From NCBI RefSeq assembly GCF_003148565.1, contig NZ_QGGL01000017.1, positions 1 to 64,000 on the forward strand: a stretch of DNA of 64,000 nt. The letters run 5' to 3'. A program made the position numbers and the translations under genes. Source of the stretch: Tumebacillus permanentifrigoris (GTDB lineage Bacteria; Bacillota; Bacilli; Tumebacillales; Tumebacillaceae). Positions 50,548 to 59,126 of this stretch are shown here, piece by piece; positions within the stretch are counted from its first letter, which is position 1, and each line of letters opens with the position of its first letter. The notes below the pieces were generated by a model. It was not told where the DNA came from and ran no database searches. It worked only from the letters and a program-made list of their open reading frames with translations.

Positions 50548-51813
50548 ATGCCAAAGACGAAACCCACGATCCCCCGCCTCGGCACCCAAGTATGGGTGTT
50601 GCTCGCAGGCGTTTTGTTTACACACTTGGGGACCTACATGCTCCTCCCCTACCTCTCCATCATTTTCTCCACAGAAAAGGGCCTCACGTTGGCACGTGTC
50701 GGCCTCGTGCTAGGAGCAGGCTCCGTCGCCTACCTAAGTGGTTCGCTCCTTGGAGGATTTATCGCCGACCGACTCGGCAAAAAAACGACCATGATCGCCG
50801 GCTTGCTCCTGCGCGCGATCGGACTGCTCCTGTTTATCTGGATGGGCACATGGATCGCGCTGTTCCTCACCAACCTGCTCGCCGGAGTTGGCAGTGGGCT
50901 CTACATGCCGGGAGCCAAAGCTGGGATCGCCGCCTACGCGAGAGAAGGCAGTAAGACCACTGCCTTCTCCTATCGAGGAGTTGCCGCCAATATCGGGGTG
51001 ACCGTAGGACCGATGCTTGGCATGGTGCTTTTGAGACAATCTAGCGCTTGGTTGTTCGCAGGAGCTGCGATCGTCTATGCAGGACTGGCCCTCTCCCATG
51101 CCTTTCTACTAAAAAAAGACTGCATCGGACCCGACTGTCCCGAGCTCCCCAAAACAAAATTCCGGGCCCTGCTCACAGACCGACCGTTTCTCGTCTTCAG
51201 CTTCGCGACGATCTTCGTCTGGGCACTGTTCACCCAATTTACGCTCGCGTTGCCACTCCGAGCGGAACAAATCAAAGCCGCGCACAACATCGGTCTGATC
51301 TGGACGATCACGAGTCTCGTGGTGATCGTGTCACAGAGTGCGGTGACACGATTTTTCACCAAGCACCTGCATCCATTGGCCACGATGGCGACGGGTATGG
51401 TGATCCTCGGAGTGGCACTGGGATCCGTGGCATTTAGCCAAACGTACTGGCACTTGATGGCAAGTGCAGTCTTGTTCACGATTGGTGAGATGTTCATCAT
51501 GCCCACATCGGACGCGATCGTGTCCGAACTAGCGACGCCGGAGTCGATGAGTGCGTACTTTGGGGTGGCGTCGTTCGTATTTGGGGCAGGAGAAGCGTTA
51601 GGCAATATCGGAGGAGGTCGCCTGATGCAAGCGGCCGTCGACCAAAACTTTCTCGAACTGCCATGGCTGCTCTATGCGATCGTCGGCCTCCTCCTCGCCA
51701 TCGCCTATTACGCGATGTCAAAATGGGGCCCCCTCCAAACGCCGCTCACCACCACCCTCCAAAACCGAGTAGGCACTGAACCATTGCGCCCCAAAAAGAA
51801 ACAACGAACCTAA
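50548..51813 (+). CDS. MFS transporter (drug-efflux type)
   Basis: 421 aa, 12 helices. Residues 71-83 GFIADRLGKKTTM form the motif A loop; AGVGSGLYMPGAKAGIAAYA (about 112-131) resembles motif C of efflux carriers. A Cys-bearing CIGPDCPELPKTKF loop in the middle is unusual. Substrate unknown. Strong GAGAGGTGATCACCA before ATG 50548. Followed by a structured spacer and a second MFS gene. Confidence 0.85.
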   Translation: MPKTKPTIPRLGTQVWVLLAGVLFTHLGTYMLLPYLSIIFSTEKGLTLARVGLVLGAGSVAYLSGSLLGGFIADRLGKKTTMIAGLLLRAIGLLLFIWMGTWIALFLTNLLAGVGSGLYMPGAKAGIAAYAREGSKTTAFSYRGVAANIGVTVGPMLGMVLLRQSSAWLFAGAAIVYAGLALSHAFLLKKDCIGPDCPELPKTKFRALLTDRPFLVFSFATIFVWALFTQFTLALPLRAEQIKAAHNIGLIWTITSLVVIVSQSAVTRFFTKHLHPLATMATGMVILGVALGSVAFSQTYWHLMASAVLFTIGEMFIMPTSDAIVSELATPESMSAYFGVASFVFGAGEALGNIGGGRLMQAAVDQNFLELPWLLYAIVGLLLAIAYYAMSKWGPLQTPLTTTLQNRVGTEPLRPKKKQRT

Positions 51814-52138
51814 CCCACCACAAACAAAAACATACAAAACCAAACAAGCAAAAAAACAGCAAACACGCACAAAAACACAAGGGGCCACGCAAGCCAAGGG
51901 GGAGGGGATATGTGTAGTACGACTTTGATTTGCCATTCCTACCCTTTGAAATGTTTTACTCAATCAAAAGGAGAGGCAATTCACAGGAGTGCGGAGCATA
52001 TCCCCGACCCCTGGCGCCACCCCTAGCGTCACCCCGAACTCCCCCTCTAACTCCCCCGAACATAAGGAAGTACATATCCAACATCTCCCTCTCCGTGGTA
52101 CACTTAGGAAAACGGTTTCGTAAAAAGGAGATCGTCAC
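51814..52138. other. Structured spacer between two MFS genes
   Basis: The first 70 bases (51814-51883) are almost only A and C on the plus strand. Then a near-perfect long-range inverted repeat pairs 51894-51912 with 51997-52014 (GGGGATATG with CATATCCCC at the inner edge, CCAAGGGG with CCCCTGG at the outer). Inside it TTTGATT (51924-51930) pairs with AATCAAA (51962-51968). C-rich sequence follows up to the next gene. A transcript could form a multi-stem structure. No known RNA family is recognised, and no clear T-rich terminator is present. Confidence 0.5.
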
Positions 52139-53353
52139 ATGAGTGCTGCGAAGATCAGCTCAACCCGCATCCTGCTCTTGTTTTTATTCATGAACATCAT
52201 CAACTACGTCGACCGCCAAGTTGTCTCTGGGGTACTCCCGCTGTTGAAAGACCACTTCACCCTCACAGACACCGCACTAGGGCTACTCGGCACCGCGTTT
52301 ATGATCACCTACACCCTGACCGCCATCCCATTCGGGGCTTGGTCCGACCGATGGAAGCCGCATAAAGTCGCGGCGATTGGCGTAGCAGTGTGGTCGCTTG
52401 CCACCGTGTCCTCAGCACTCGCTTGGTCGTTCGCGTCGCTGTTCATCTTCCGAGCCCTCGTCGGGATCGGAGAGGCGGCCTATGTATCAACAGCGAGTAC
52501 CATTCTCTCCAACGTCTACCCAGAAAACAAACGCTCAGGAATCCTCGGGCTGTTTAACCTCGGGATGCCGATTGGCGGCGCGATTGGGGTTGTACTGGGC
52601 GGATGGATTGGTGCAAAGTTCGGTTGGCAGTGGGCGTTCTTCCTCGTTGGAGTGCCGGGATTGATCCTTGCCTACCTCGCGTGGAAACTGCCGTTGCCTA
52701 AGCCCGTCAACGCTCCGACCCGTCCGAAATTCAGTCTGCGAGAACTTGGAGTGTTGATGAAAAACCGCGCCTTCTTCTGGAGCGCGCTGGGTTACGCGGG
52801 GATCTCGTTCGCATTCGGAGCGATCGTGCTGTTCGTCCCGACCTTCTTCCAACGGGAATTGGGCTATGAACTAGGAACCGCTACCATGCTCGCCGGAGCC
52901 CTGCAAGTCGGAGCCGGATTGCTTGGCGCACCGATTGGGGGGTACGTTGCGGACTTCTGGCAAAAACGGGATAAGCGTGGCCGTGCCTACACGCTCGTGC
53001 TCTCGATGGCGGCTTCAGCGATCCTGTTGTGGGGCGGATTACTTTTCCACAGCTTGACACTGTTCTTCCTCTCCGCGTTCTTCATGCTCTGGCATGTAGG
53101 CGTTGCAGCCTCCCTGATCTTCGATGTGACCGAGCCGGGAGTGTGGAACACCGCCAATGCATTTGCGATGTTCATGATGCACCTCTTGGGAGACATCCCG
53201 AGCCCAGTGATCGTTGGCTACATCTCGGACAAAGCGAGCCTCACCACTGCATTTGCGGTGATGCCGATCGCCATGCTGTTCGCCTCCGTATGCTTTTGGC
53301 GAGCAAGCCGGCACCAATCAAAAGAAAGTAGCAAAACCCCGCGTCTCGTCTAG
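52139..53353 (+). CDS. MFS transporter (Spinster/ACS-like)
   Basis: 404 aa, 12 helices. MNIINYVDRQVVSGVLPLLK (about 18-37) in helix 1 is typical of Spinster and anion:cation symporter groups; GAWSDRWKPHKVAAIGVAVW is the motif A loop and FRALVGIGEAAYVSTASTIL helix 4. Probably takes up or exports an organic anion or lipid-like molecule. AAAAGGAGATCGTCAC before ATG 52139. Confidence 0.85.
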   Translation: MSAAKISSTRILLLFLFMNIINYVDRQVVSGVLPLLKDHFTLTDTALGLLGTAFMITYTLTAIPFGAWSDRWKPHKVAAIGVAVWSLATVSSALAWSFASLFIFRALVGIGEAAYVSTASTILSNVYPENKRSGILGLFNLGMPIGGAIGVVLGGWIGAKFGWQWAFFLVGVPGLILAYLAWKLPLPKPVNAPTRPKFSLRELGVLMKNRAFFWSALGYAGISFAFGAIVLFVPTFFQRELGYELGTATMLAGALQVGAGLLGAPIGGYVADFWQKRDKRGRAYTLVLSMAASAILLWGGLLFHSLTLFFLSAFFMLWHVGVAASLIFDVTEPGVWNTANAFAMFMMHLLGDIPSPVIVGYISDKASLTTAFAVMPIAMLFASVCFWRASRHQSKESSKTPRLV

Positions 53354-53369
53354 AGATGCGGGGTTTTTT
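53333..53369. terminator. Bidirectional terminator
   Basis: AAAACCCCGC/GCGGGGTTTT with inner TCTC/GAGA, T8 after it; shared by the MFS gene and convergent plsY. Confidence 0.88.
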
Positions 53370-53375
53370 TTGCCA

Positions 53376-54077
53376 TCAAGACTTCACATAGTACACAGTG
53401 GCGATACAAGCGATCGCCACGATCCAGTAGACCACTTTAAGCATCGCTTGCTTGTCTTTCGGTAGGCGTTCTAGCTCGATCTCCGCAATCTTATGCTTGA
53501 TCTGCGGCTCGTTTTTGAGATAGATACGCTCCCAGTTCGGGAGATGCCGATACAGAATCCCGGCTACCATCACGAGCAACGCCATCGTACTGCCCAACGG
53601 TTGATCAATCCAGAGGAAGAAACCTACCGCCCCGAGAATCACAAGCGTCGTCGCGATGACGATGTAGCGGATCAAGAGGACGAGCAGCACATAGGAGAGG
53701 ACGATGATGATCAGCGGCAACGGGTACAGCGCTAGGATCGCCCCGCCTGCCGTGGCGAGTGCTTTGCCCCCGCGAAAACCGGTGTAGAACGAGAACACGT
53801 GACCGAGCACCGCACCTGCGGCCGTACAGAACGCGAGAACTTGATCATCCGTGATCAAGAGAACGAGCAGAGTCGGGATCAACCCTTTTAAAATGTCACA
53901 GACCAGTACGGTAACCGCTGCACCCTTGCCGTACACAGCAAGCGTATTGGTTGCGCCGGGATTGCCACTTCCTTGGGCGAAGATATTACCGCCCCTCGCC
54001 TTCGAAACCAAGAAGGCAAAAGGGGTTGAACCTATGATATAACCGATCAAGAGAACCAACAACATCGTATACGTCAT
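53376..54077 (-). CDS. plsY: Glycerol-3-phosphate acyltransferase PlsY
   Basis: 233 aa, slightly longer than the usual 190-210. YIIGSTPFAFLVSK (motif 1, about 13-26), GSGNPGATNTLAVYGKGAA (motif 2, about 36-54) and GHVFSFYTGFRGGKALATAG (motif 3, about 92-111) are intact. It acylates glycerol-3-phosphate from acyl-phosphate in the membrane. The C-terminal extra 30 residues end with a hydrophobic helix (VYWIVAIACIATVYYV). GAGGTGACGAG before ATG 54077. Confidence 0.93.
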   Translation of the reverse strand: MTYTMLLVLLIGYIIGSTPFAFLVSKARGGNIFAQGSGNPGATNTLAVYGKGAAVTVLVCDILKGLIPTLLVLLITDDQVLAFCTAAGAVLGHVFSFYTGFRGGKALATAGGAILALYPLPLIIIVLSYVLLVLLIRYIVIATTLVILGAVGFFLWIDQPLGSTMALLVMVAGILYRHLPNWERIYLKNEPQIKHKIAEIELERLPKDKQAMLKVVYWIVAIACIATVYYVKS

Positions 54078-54130
54078 CTCGTCACCTCATGTACAAACAT
54101 TCAGAATAAGTACCTCTATTGTAGCATGAA

Positions 54131-54177
54131 AAAAGGGCCATTGGTGGTTTTCTTTACCAACGGCCCTTGCGTTTTTT
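54131..54177 (-). terminator. Terminator of the glycerophosphodiesterase gene
   Basis: AAGGGCC/GGCCCTT plus TTGGT/ACCAA arms with a 10-base loop, T6 on the minus strand. Confidence 0.8.
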
Positions 54178-54184
54178 AAGTTTG

Positions 54185-55009
54185 TTAACGATCCCAAAGC
54201 TCCATCTCGCGCAAAACCTTCACGACGCGGTCGGGGTAGTCGCTACAGATGCCATCGACACCCCATTCGAGCAATTGCCGAATTTGTCGTTCCTCATTAA
54301 TCGTCCACACATGCACTTTGACCCCGTGCCCGTGCGCGATCTCGACGGAACGCGGAGTGACCACCGGGATGCCATATTGCGAAACTGGCACTTGAAACGC
54401 ATCGACAGGCGGCTTGTAAAATTTCTGCATCCCACATCGCCAGTACGCGACGAACTCCACCATGTTGCGCGTGTTCGCACTGGTTGCGACTTGGCGCAGG
54501 CCCAGCCGTCGAAACCGCTGCATCGTCACACTGTGAAACGAAGTGACCAAGACGCGATCCTGTGCATCGTGCCGCTTGATCGTCTCCACCAAGGCCAATT
54601 CCAGCGGTGGTGTCTTTTGCTTGATGTCCATGTTGACACGAATCGTCGGAAACTCTTGCAACACCTCGTCGAGCGTCGGAATCGTCACGCCCTGACCTCG
54701 AAATGGGTACGTTCGTCCACCATCGGTGGAAAACTGATAGCCGAAATCGATCGACTTGAGCTCGGCGAGCGTCATGTCCCTGATCCAGCCCTTGCCGTCG
54801 GTGAGCCGGTCTACCGTCTCATCGTGACTCAACACAACATGCCCATCGCGCGTCATGTGGATGTCGGTCTCAAATGCGTCAGCCCCCATCTCGACCGCCA
54901 GTTGAAACGCCTCGCGCGTGTTCGATGGCGCATGACCTGACGCCCCTTGGTGTGCAAGCACCATCGGGCGCGGCAGGTCCAGATAAGGCTTGGTCTTGCT
55001 GAGCCTCAT
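54185..55009 (-). CDS. Glycerophosphodiester phosphodiesterase
   Basis: 274 aa TIM-barrel GDPD. The start LAHQGASGHAPSNTREAF (18-35) replaces the usual HRG by HQG; DAFETDIHMTRDGHVVLSHD (46-65) holds the metal-binding E-x-D and catalytic His; VKVHVWTINEE near the end is typical. It cleaves glycerophosphodiesters to glycerol-3-phosphate, the substrate of PlsY next door. AGGCTCAGC region and GGGGGAGACAC precede ATG 55009. Confidence 0.88.
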   Translation of the reverse strand: MRLSKTKPYLDLPRPMVLAHQGASGHAPSNTREAFQLAVEMGADAFETDIHMTRDGHVVLSHDETVDRLTDGKGWIRDMTLAELKSIDFGYQFSTDGGRTYPFRGQGVTIPTLDEVLQEFPTIRVNMDIKQKTPPLELALVETIKRHDAQDRVLVTSFHSVTMQRFRRLGLRQVATSANTRNMVEFVAYWRCGMQKFYKPPVDAFQVPVSQYGIPVVTPRSVEIAHGHGVKVHVWTINEERQIRQLLEWGVDGICSDYPDRVVKVLREMELWDR

Positions 55010-55049
55010 GTGTCTCCCCCGTTTCTTTCTCTCTCCCCGTCATCGGGCA

Positions 55050-55418
55050 CTACTCGATTGTGCGTTGGATCATCTGGGCGCGTTCTGGGTGGGTCGCAAT
55101 CGCAACTTCTCCACCAGCCCCCCGAAGCGTCAGACGCCCCGTCTCTTGCGCGAACACCTGCGCGCCTTCTAAGGCAAACAGGCGTTTTTCCGTGGACGTG
55201 AGACAGACGACGCCGTCGAGGACGGACAGGTAGAGCTTGGCACCCTCTGCTACCCCATCCAAGGTGCCGCGGAGGTACGTAACCATCCCTTCGTAGCGGA
55301 CGGCGCGTTCCTCGTAAGCGTCGCGGGCGAGGCGGAGCAGCCCGCTTTTTCTCGATTCAAAATACTGCCCGATCGTGATCCCGATGAGGATCAGCGTGGC
55401 CAAGATGCCGATGAACAT
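55050..55418 (-). CDS. Membrane-anchored hypothetical protein, 122 aa
   Basis: Unrecognised. An N-terminal helix (FIGILATLILIGITIGQYFE) anchors a mixed alpha/beta domain of about 95 residues (GLLRLARDAYEERAVRYEGM, GAKLYLSVLDGVVCLTSTEK). AGAGGGGGCGGCACAG before ATG 55418, 15 bp after the DUF1802 gene; likely co-transcribed. Confidence 0.7.
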   Translation of the reverse strand: MFIGILATLILIGITIGQYFESRKSGLLRLARDAYEERAVRYEGMVTYLRGTLDGVAEGAKLYLSVLDGVVCLTSTEKRLFALEGAQVFAQETGRLTLRGAGGEVAIATHPERAQMIQRTIE

Positions 55419-55433
55419 CTGTGCCGCCCCCTC

Positions 55434-56093
55434 TTAGGAATGACCTTGTGCAGCATAATCATCAGCATGCCAAGCCCCGATACTGCGCAGAATCTCCTCG
55501 CGTTGGCGAAGGTAGTCGTCCTTGGCGATCACGGGTTCAAGGTCAAAATTGCTGATCGACCGGTCCAATTTCAGCCATGACTTGCACCCGCTGTACTCGC
55601 TCTCGACTTTGATCGTCTTGGGTTCCGACAGACGGTAGGCGCGCAGGAGCAGGATGTGCAGAGGTCTGTCCGCTTGCCACTGCAAGCGCTCCTGTGCATA
55701 ATTCGGCGTGAGGATGTGGTACGGATCGAACTTCTTCAACAACTCCTCGTCCGCCTTGATGGTGATGTCGTCGGTGACGTGCCCGACATGCGTGATCGTC
55801 ACTTGTCGAGGCGGCAGTTCCCGGCCTTCGAGAGTCTGTTGCAACAGGTCTCGATAAGCGGGCTTGATCAAGTCCACATTTTGATGCTCGTAGGTCGGGT
55901 ACAGGTAGAAGGATTGTTCCTCCAACCGGAAATCCTGCGTCTCTTCGGTGATTCCGCCCTTGCGGATCAACACGACTTGCTCACCTCTGGCGATTGCTTC
56001 GATGCAAACCGCCCACTCCTTCAACGCCACTTCCTTGATCGGCAAGTGCGGGCTGTGCAAATCCACGGAGAAAGATCGGAAGCTCACAGACAT
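55434..56093 (-). CDS. DUF1802 family protein
   Basis: 219 aa. LKEWAVCIEAIARGEQVVLI RKGG near the start, FYLYPTYEHQNVDLIKPAY and the VTHVGHVTDDI middle are typical of DUF1802 proteins, which lack a known function. Start ATG 56093 with AAGGAGTGAACCAG; the frame to 56216 lies inside the DedA gene. 5 bp after DedA on the same strand, so operonic with it. Confidence 0.82.
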   Translation of the reverse strand: MSVSFRSFSVDLHSPHLPIKEVALKEWAVCIEAIARGEQVVLIRKGGITEETQDFRLEEQSFYLYPTYEHQNVDLIKPAYRDLLQQTLEGRELPPRQVTITHVGHVTDDITIKADEELLKKFDPYHILTPNYAQERLQWQADRPLHILLLRAYRLSEPKTIKVESEYSGCKSWLKLDRSISNFDLEPVIAKDDYLRQREEILRSIGAWHADDYAAQGHS

Positions 56094-56098
56094 CTGGT

Positions 56099-56722
56099 TC
56101 ACTCCTTCGATTCTGGTGGCACGTCCTGAAAGGTTAGTTTTGCCAAACGCCGCTTTCTTATCACGCGATATACAAACGGCGCAATCAACGACAAGACGAC
56201 GAGCACGATAATCCAATAGCGGAACGGATAGACGATCTCCTCAATCCGATGCAAGCGATGGCTGACATACTGCCCGAGCAACAGAAACGTCAGCGCCCAG
56301 AACAACGCACCCGCGTAGGCAAACGGCGCGAAGATGCGGTACTTCATCCGCGTCACACCTGCCGTGAGCGCCGTCACATGGCGAAGTCCGGGTACGAAAT
56401 AGCCGAAAAAGATCATCATCCAGCCGAACCGTTCCATATAACGCTCGACTTTGAACAAGCGCTCCTCCGTCAAGTGCAAAAACCGCCCAAACCGCGTCAC
56501 CACCCCACGGCCGACAACTCGTCCAATCACATAGCTAAGCGAAATCCCGCAGATGCTCCCCAGCCAAGCAGCCGTCAGCGATCCCCAGAAATTCATATGT
56601 CCTTTGTGTATCGCGATCCCGACCAGCGACAACAACGCCTCATCTGGCAACGGAATCCCCACAATCCCCAATAGAAGCAACACAAACAGTCCGAAGTACC
56701 CGTAGTGGTCCAGGAACTGCAT
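56099..56722 (-). CDS. DedA-family membrane protein
   Basis: 207 aa. IVGIPLPDEALLSLVGIAI (about 20-38), the GWMMIFFGYFVPGLRHVTALTA re-entrant loop with FxPGxR (about 100-120) and LLLGQYVSHRL are typical. DedA proteins are flippase-like and affect lipid recycling and proton-motive force; some flip undecaprenyl phosphate or phosphatidylethanolamine. The ribosome site before ATG 56722 is weak. Confidence 0.88.
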   Translation of the reverse strand: MQFLDHYGYFGLFVLLLLGIVGIPLPDEALLSLVGIAIHKGHMNFWGSLTAAWLGSICGISLSYVIGRVVGRGVVTRFGRFLHLTEERLFKVERYMERFGWMMIFFGYFVPGLRHVTALTAGVTRMKYRIFAPFAYAGALFWALTFLLLGQYVSHRLHRIEEIVYPFRYWIIVLVVLSLIAPFVYRVIRKRRLAKLTFQDVPPESKE

Positions 56723-56763
56723 CCAATGTTCGATCTAAATCACCCCACCGATCTTGACACTCC

Positions 56764-56859
56764 TCATTCCGGCAACAGCGAATTGAACCATTCCCCTGCG
56801 AGGTAAATCACCAGCACCGACGTCACGGACCACATCATCATCCAGACAAACTTCCGCAT
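56764..56859 (-). CDS. 31-aa single-span membrane peptide
   Basis: A very short gene with an excellent AGGAGGGGTACATAG before ATG 56859 and a TGA at 56764-56766. The product begins MRKFVWMMMWSVTSVLVIYL and ends AGEWFNSLLPE: positive N-terminus, one hydrophobic helix, acidic end. It precedes the DedA gene on the same strand (41 bp). Function unknown; size and topology match small membrane-complex subunits or regulators. Confidence 0.6.
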   Translation of the reverse strand: MRKFVWMMMWSVTSVLVIYLAGEWFNSLLPE

Positions 56860-56900
56860 CTATGTACCCCTCCTGAACATCGTATGACTAGTACGTAAGA

Positions 56901-56926
56901 AAAAGCATGCATCCCTGCATGCTTTT
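56901..56926. terminator. Hairpin after the 129-aa hypothetical gene
   Basis: AAAAGCATGCA and TGCATGCTTTT: an 11-bp perfect stem with loop TCCC, usable on both strands. Confidence 0.8.
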
Positions 56927-56952
56927 ACTATGTCCAGAAGTAGGAAAATCCC

Positions 56953-57342
56953 TTACTCCGCCGCTACAGCAACGAAAGCCGGGCCGCTGATCAACTTGGA
57001 CTCAACGCCATTTTCCTTCCACTCTTCGATCAGGACATCAACCGTCTCCTGAGCAAGCGGGAAGATCTGAATCACGATGAGCATATCGAGCATGGCTTTT
57101 TGCTCGTTTTTACGCGCACGTTGAAGAACGTCCGCGACGGTGTCCATCTCATCCGGTACCAGACCGCCCTCAGCGGCATGGATGTTGATGATGTTTTGAC
57201 CGAACGCCACTTCGTAGACGTTGTCAGTCTCAGCCGGTGCTGGGAACTGGCGATCCTTGAAACGGGAGGTCAAGCCCATTTTCTGTACCGGGTTCAGTTT
57301 GGTGCGCTTCAGCAGGGCTTTGATATCGAAAGTTTCATTCAT
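56953..57342 (-). CDS. Hypothetical soluble protein, 129 aa
   Basis: Not recognised. The N-terminus is basic (KALLKRTKLNPVQKMGLTSR), followed by an alpha/beta part with VYEVAFGQNIINIHAAEGGL and a helix ARKNEQKAMLDMLIVIQIF. No Cys, no membrane span. AAGGAGCTAACCTAAA before ATG 57342. Flanked by terminators, so monocistronic. Confidence 0.7.
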   Translation of the reverse strand: MNETFDIKALLKRTKLNPVQKMGLTSRFKDRQFPAPAETDNVYEVAFGQNIINIHAAEGGLVPDEMDTVADVLQRARKNEQKAMLDMLIVIQIFPLAQETVDVLIEEWKENGVESKLISGPAFVAVAAE

Positions 57343-57403
57343 TTTAGGTTAGCTCCTTCCAATAAAACTACAGATCCTAGTATAACGGAAACCGCGCCAA
57401 TCG

Positions 57404-59011
57404 TCACGAAGTCATCTGCGTCACAGGCAGCCAGATCGTGAAGGTCGTCCCCCGATCGACTTCGCTGGCGATCTCCATGTCACCGCCGTGCGCCTCAATG
57501 ATCGACTTGGCATTGTGCAGGCCGAGTCCCGTGCCTTTGCTTTTGGTCGTGTAAAACGGCTCGAAGATATCCTGCAAGGAATCCTCAGGAATCCCTTGCC
57601 CGGTGTCGCGCACCTCGATGCGCACAAACTCCGGCTCCTCTGCGTCGCGTTGCACCGTCAATTCCACCCGTCCTCCCGCTGGCGTCGCGTCGATCGCGTT
57701 GCCCAACAGGTTCAGGATCACTTGGTGAACTTGGTCGCAATCCGCACGGATCGAGCCGACTTCCTGGTAGTGCTCGACCAGTCGCAAGTTCGCTTCCCGG
57801 AACACCCCTTGCATCAGGTTGCAGGTGCCTTGCAACAGCTCGACGATCTCGCAATTCTCGAAGTTCGGCGTCTGCGGGCGGGAGATGTTGAGGAAGTGGT
57901 TCACGAGGTCTTCGATGCGACGGATCTCGTTGAGGATCATTTTTCCTTTTTTCTCGGACTTTTCCGAGAACTCTTCCTGTCCGAGCATCAACTGCATCGC
58001 CAATTTGATCACCGCAACCGGGTTGCGTATCTCATGGGCGATCTGTGCAGAGAACATGCCCATCGTGGACAGGCGCTCCGAGTGGCGCATGTTGCGCTCC
58101 AATTGCACATAGCGCGTCATGTCCCGCCCGACGAGCAACAGCCGAGACTGGTGGTCCAGCGGATCGATTACCCAACGAGCATCCCAGAAGAGATGACACT
58201 CCACACCCGTGCGCGGGTTGGGGAGTTTTTCATGGAAGTCGGTCAGGTCACGCTGTTCGAGCAGCGCGACGAGAGGGGCGCTTTTTTCAGAAAAAATGTC
58301 TTGGAGCGTGCTGGCACCTCGTGCAGGAACGAGGTCTTCAGCGGAGCGATTGCGGTGCAGTATATGACCATCCCGATCCGTGATCAGGATCAGGTGGTTC
58401 GAAGTTTCCGTGAGTTTCTGCTGCAACAGCAGGGTGCGGTAGTGCTCAGACTTCAACACCATCGCCGTTTCGATGGCGTGGCCGATCGAGAGGACAGTGC
58501 CCAGCATGTAGGGACTGTGTTCCGTCTTGTACGCGGCGATGGCGAGCGCGCCGACGATCTGGCCGTTCTCGTCATGCAATGGCGCCGCCGCACAGGACAT
58601 GCCATGCAGACCCTGCAGGAAGTGATCCTCCCCGACCATCTGCAACGGGCGATTCTCCTCCAACGCAGTGCCGATCGCATTGGCGCCAAAAACGCGTTCG
58701 CTCCAACACATGCCGAGCGTGGTATGTTGCTTCAACAATTCGTCTGGCAAGCGTTCCCCGCGCGTGGCGAGCAGGATGCCATCGGCGTCACAGATCGCGA
58801 CGATGCACTCGCTCTCCACCGTGCGGTAGAGGTGATCGACATAGTGGAGCGCTGATTCTAGCAGGCGAGAGTTCGCCATGATGCGCGCTTGCAGTTCAGT
58901 GCCTGTGACAGGTGTGACCGACGGCAACACATGCGGGTCGATCCCATAGGAACGGGAGCGCGCCCACGCGTGATCAAACGAAGACGACTGGTGCGGATAG
59001 AGTTCATTCAT
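57404..59011 (-). CDS. GAF-PAS sensor histidine kinase
   Basis: 535 aa, soluble. Residues 1-185: an AcoR/DhaR-type N-terminal GAF module (RIMANSRLLESALHYVDHLY, WSERVFGANAIGTALEENRP, HFLQGLHGMSCAAAPLHDEN) normally found on sigma-54 activators. 205-315: PAS-like (LILITDRDGHILHRNRSAED). HisKA at FSAQIAHEIRNPVAVIKLAM (His about 337) and HATPase motifs NLLGNAIDA, DTGQGIP and GTGLGL. No response regulator is adjacent. Start ATG 59011 after AAAGGGAACCCAGAAGCG. It probably senses an intracellular metabolite. Confidence 0.9.
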   Translation of the reverse strand: MNELYPHQSSSFDHAWARSRSYGIDPHVLPSVTPVTGTELQARIMANSRLLESALHYVDHLYRTVESECIVAICDADGILLATRGERLPDELLKQHTTLGMCWSERVFGANAIGTALEENRPLQMVGEDHFLQGLHGMSCAAAPLHDENGQIVGALAIAAYKTEHSPYMLGTVLSIGHAIETAMVLKSEHYRTLLLQQKLTETSNHLILITDRDGHILHRNRSAEDLVPARGASTLQDIFSEKSAPLVALLEQRDLTDFHEKLPNPRTGVECHLFWDARWVIDPLDHQSRLLLVGRDMTRYVQLERNMRHSERLSTMGMFSAQIAHEIRNPVAVIKLAMQLMLGQEEFSEKSEKKGKMILNEIRRIEDLVNHFLNISRPQTPNFENCEIVELLQGTCNLMQGVFREANLRLVEHYQEVGSIRADCDQVHQVILNLLGNAIDATPAGGRVELTVQRDAEEPEFVRIEVRDTGQGIPEDSLQDIFEPFYTTKSKGTGLGLHNAKSIIEAHGGDMEIASEVDRGTTFTIWLPVTQMTS

Positions 59012-59126
59012 CGCTTCTGGGTTCCCTTTCAGGTCGATTGATTATCATTTATTATAGCAGATTCGAAAAGGGTTGTTGGGACGAACGTCGAAATAAACAG
59101 GGACTTGAACAATCTGGAGGACTTTC

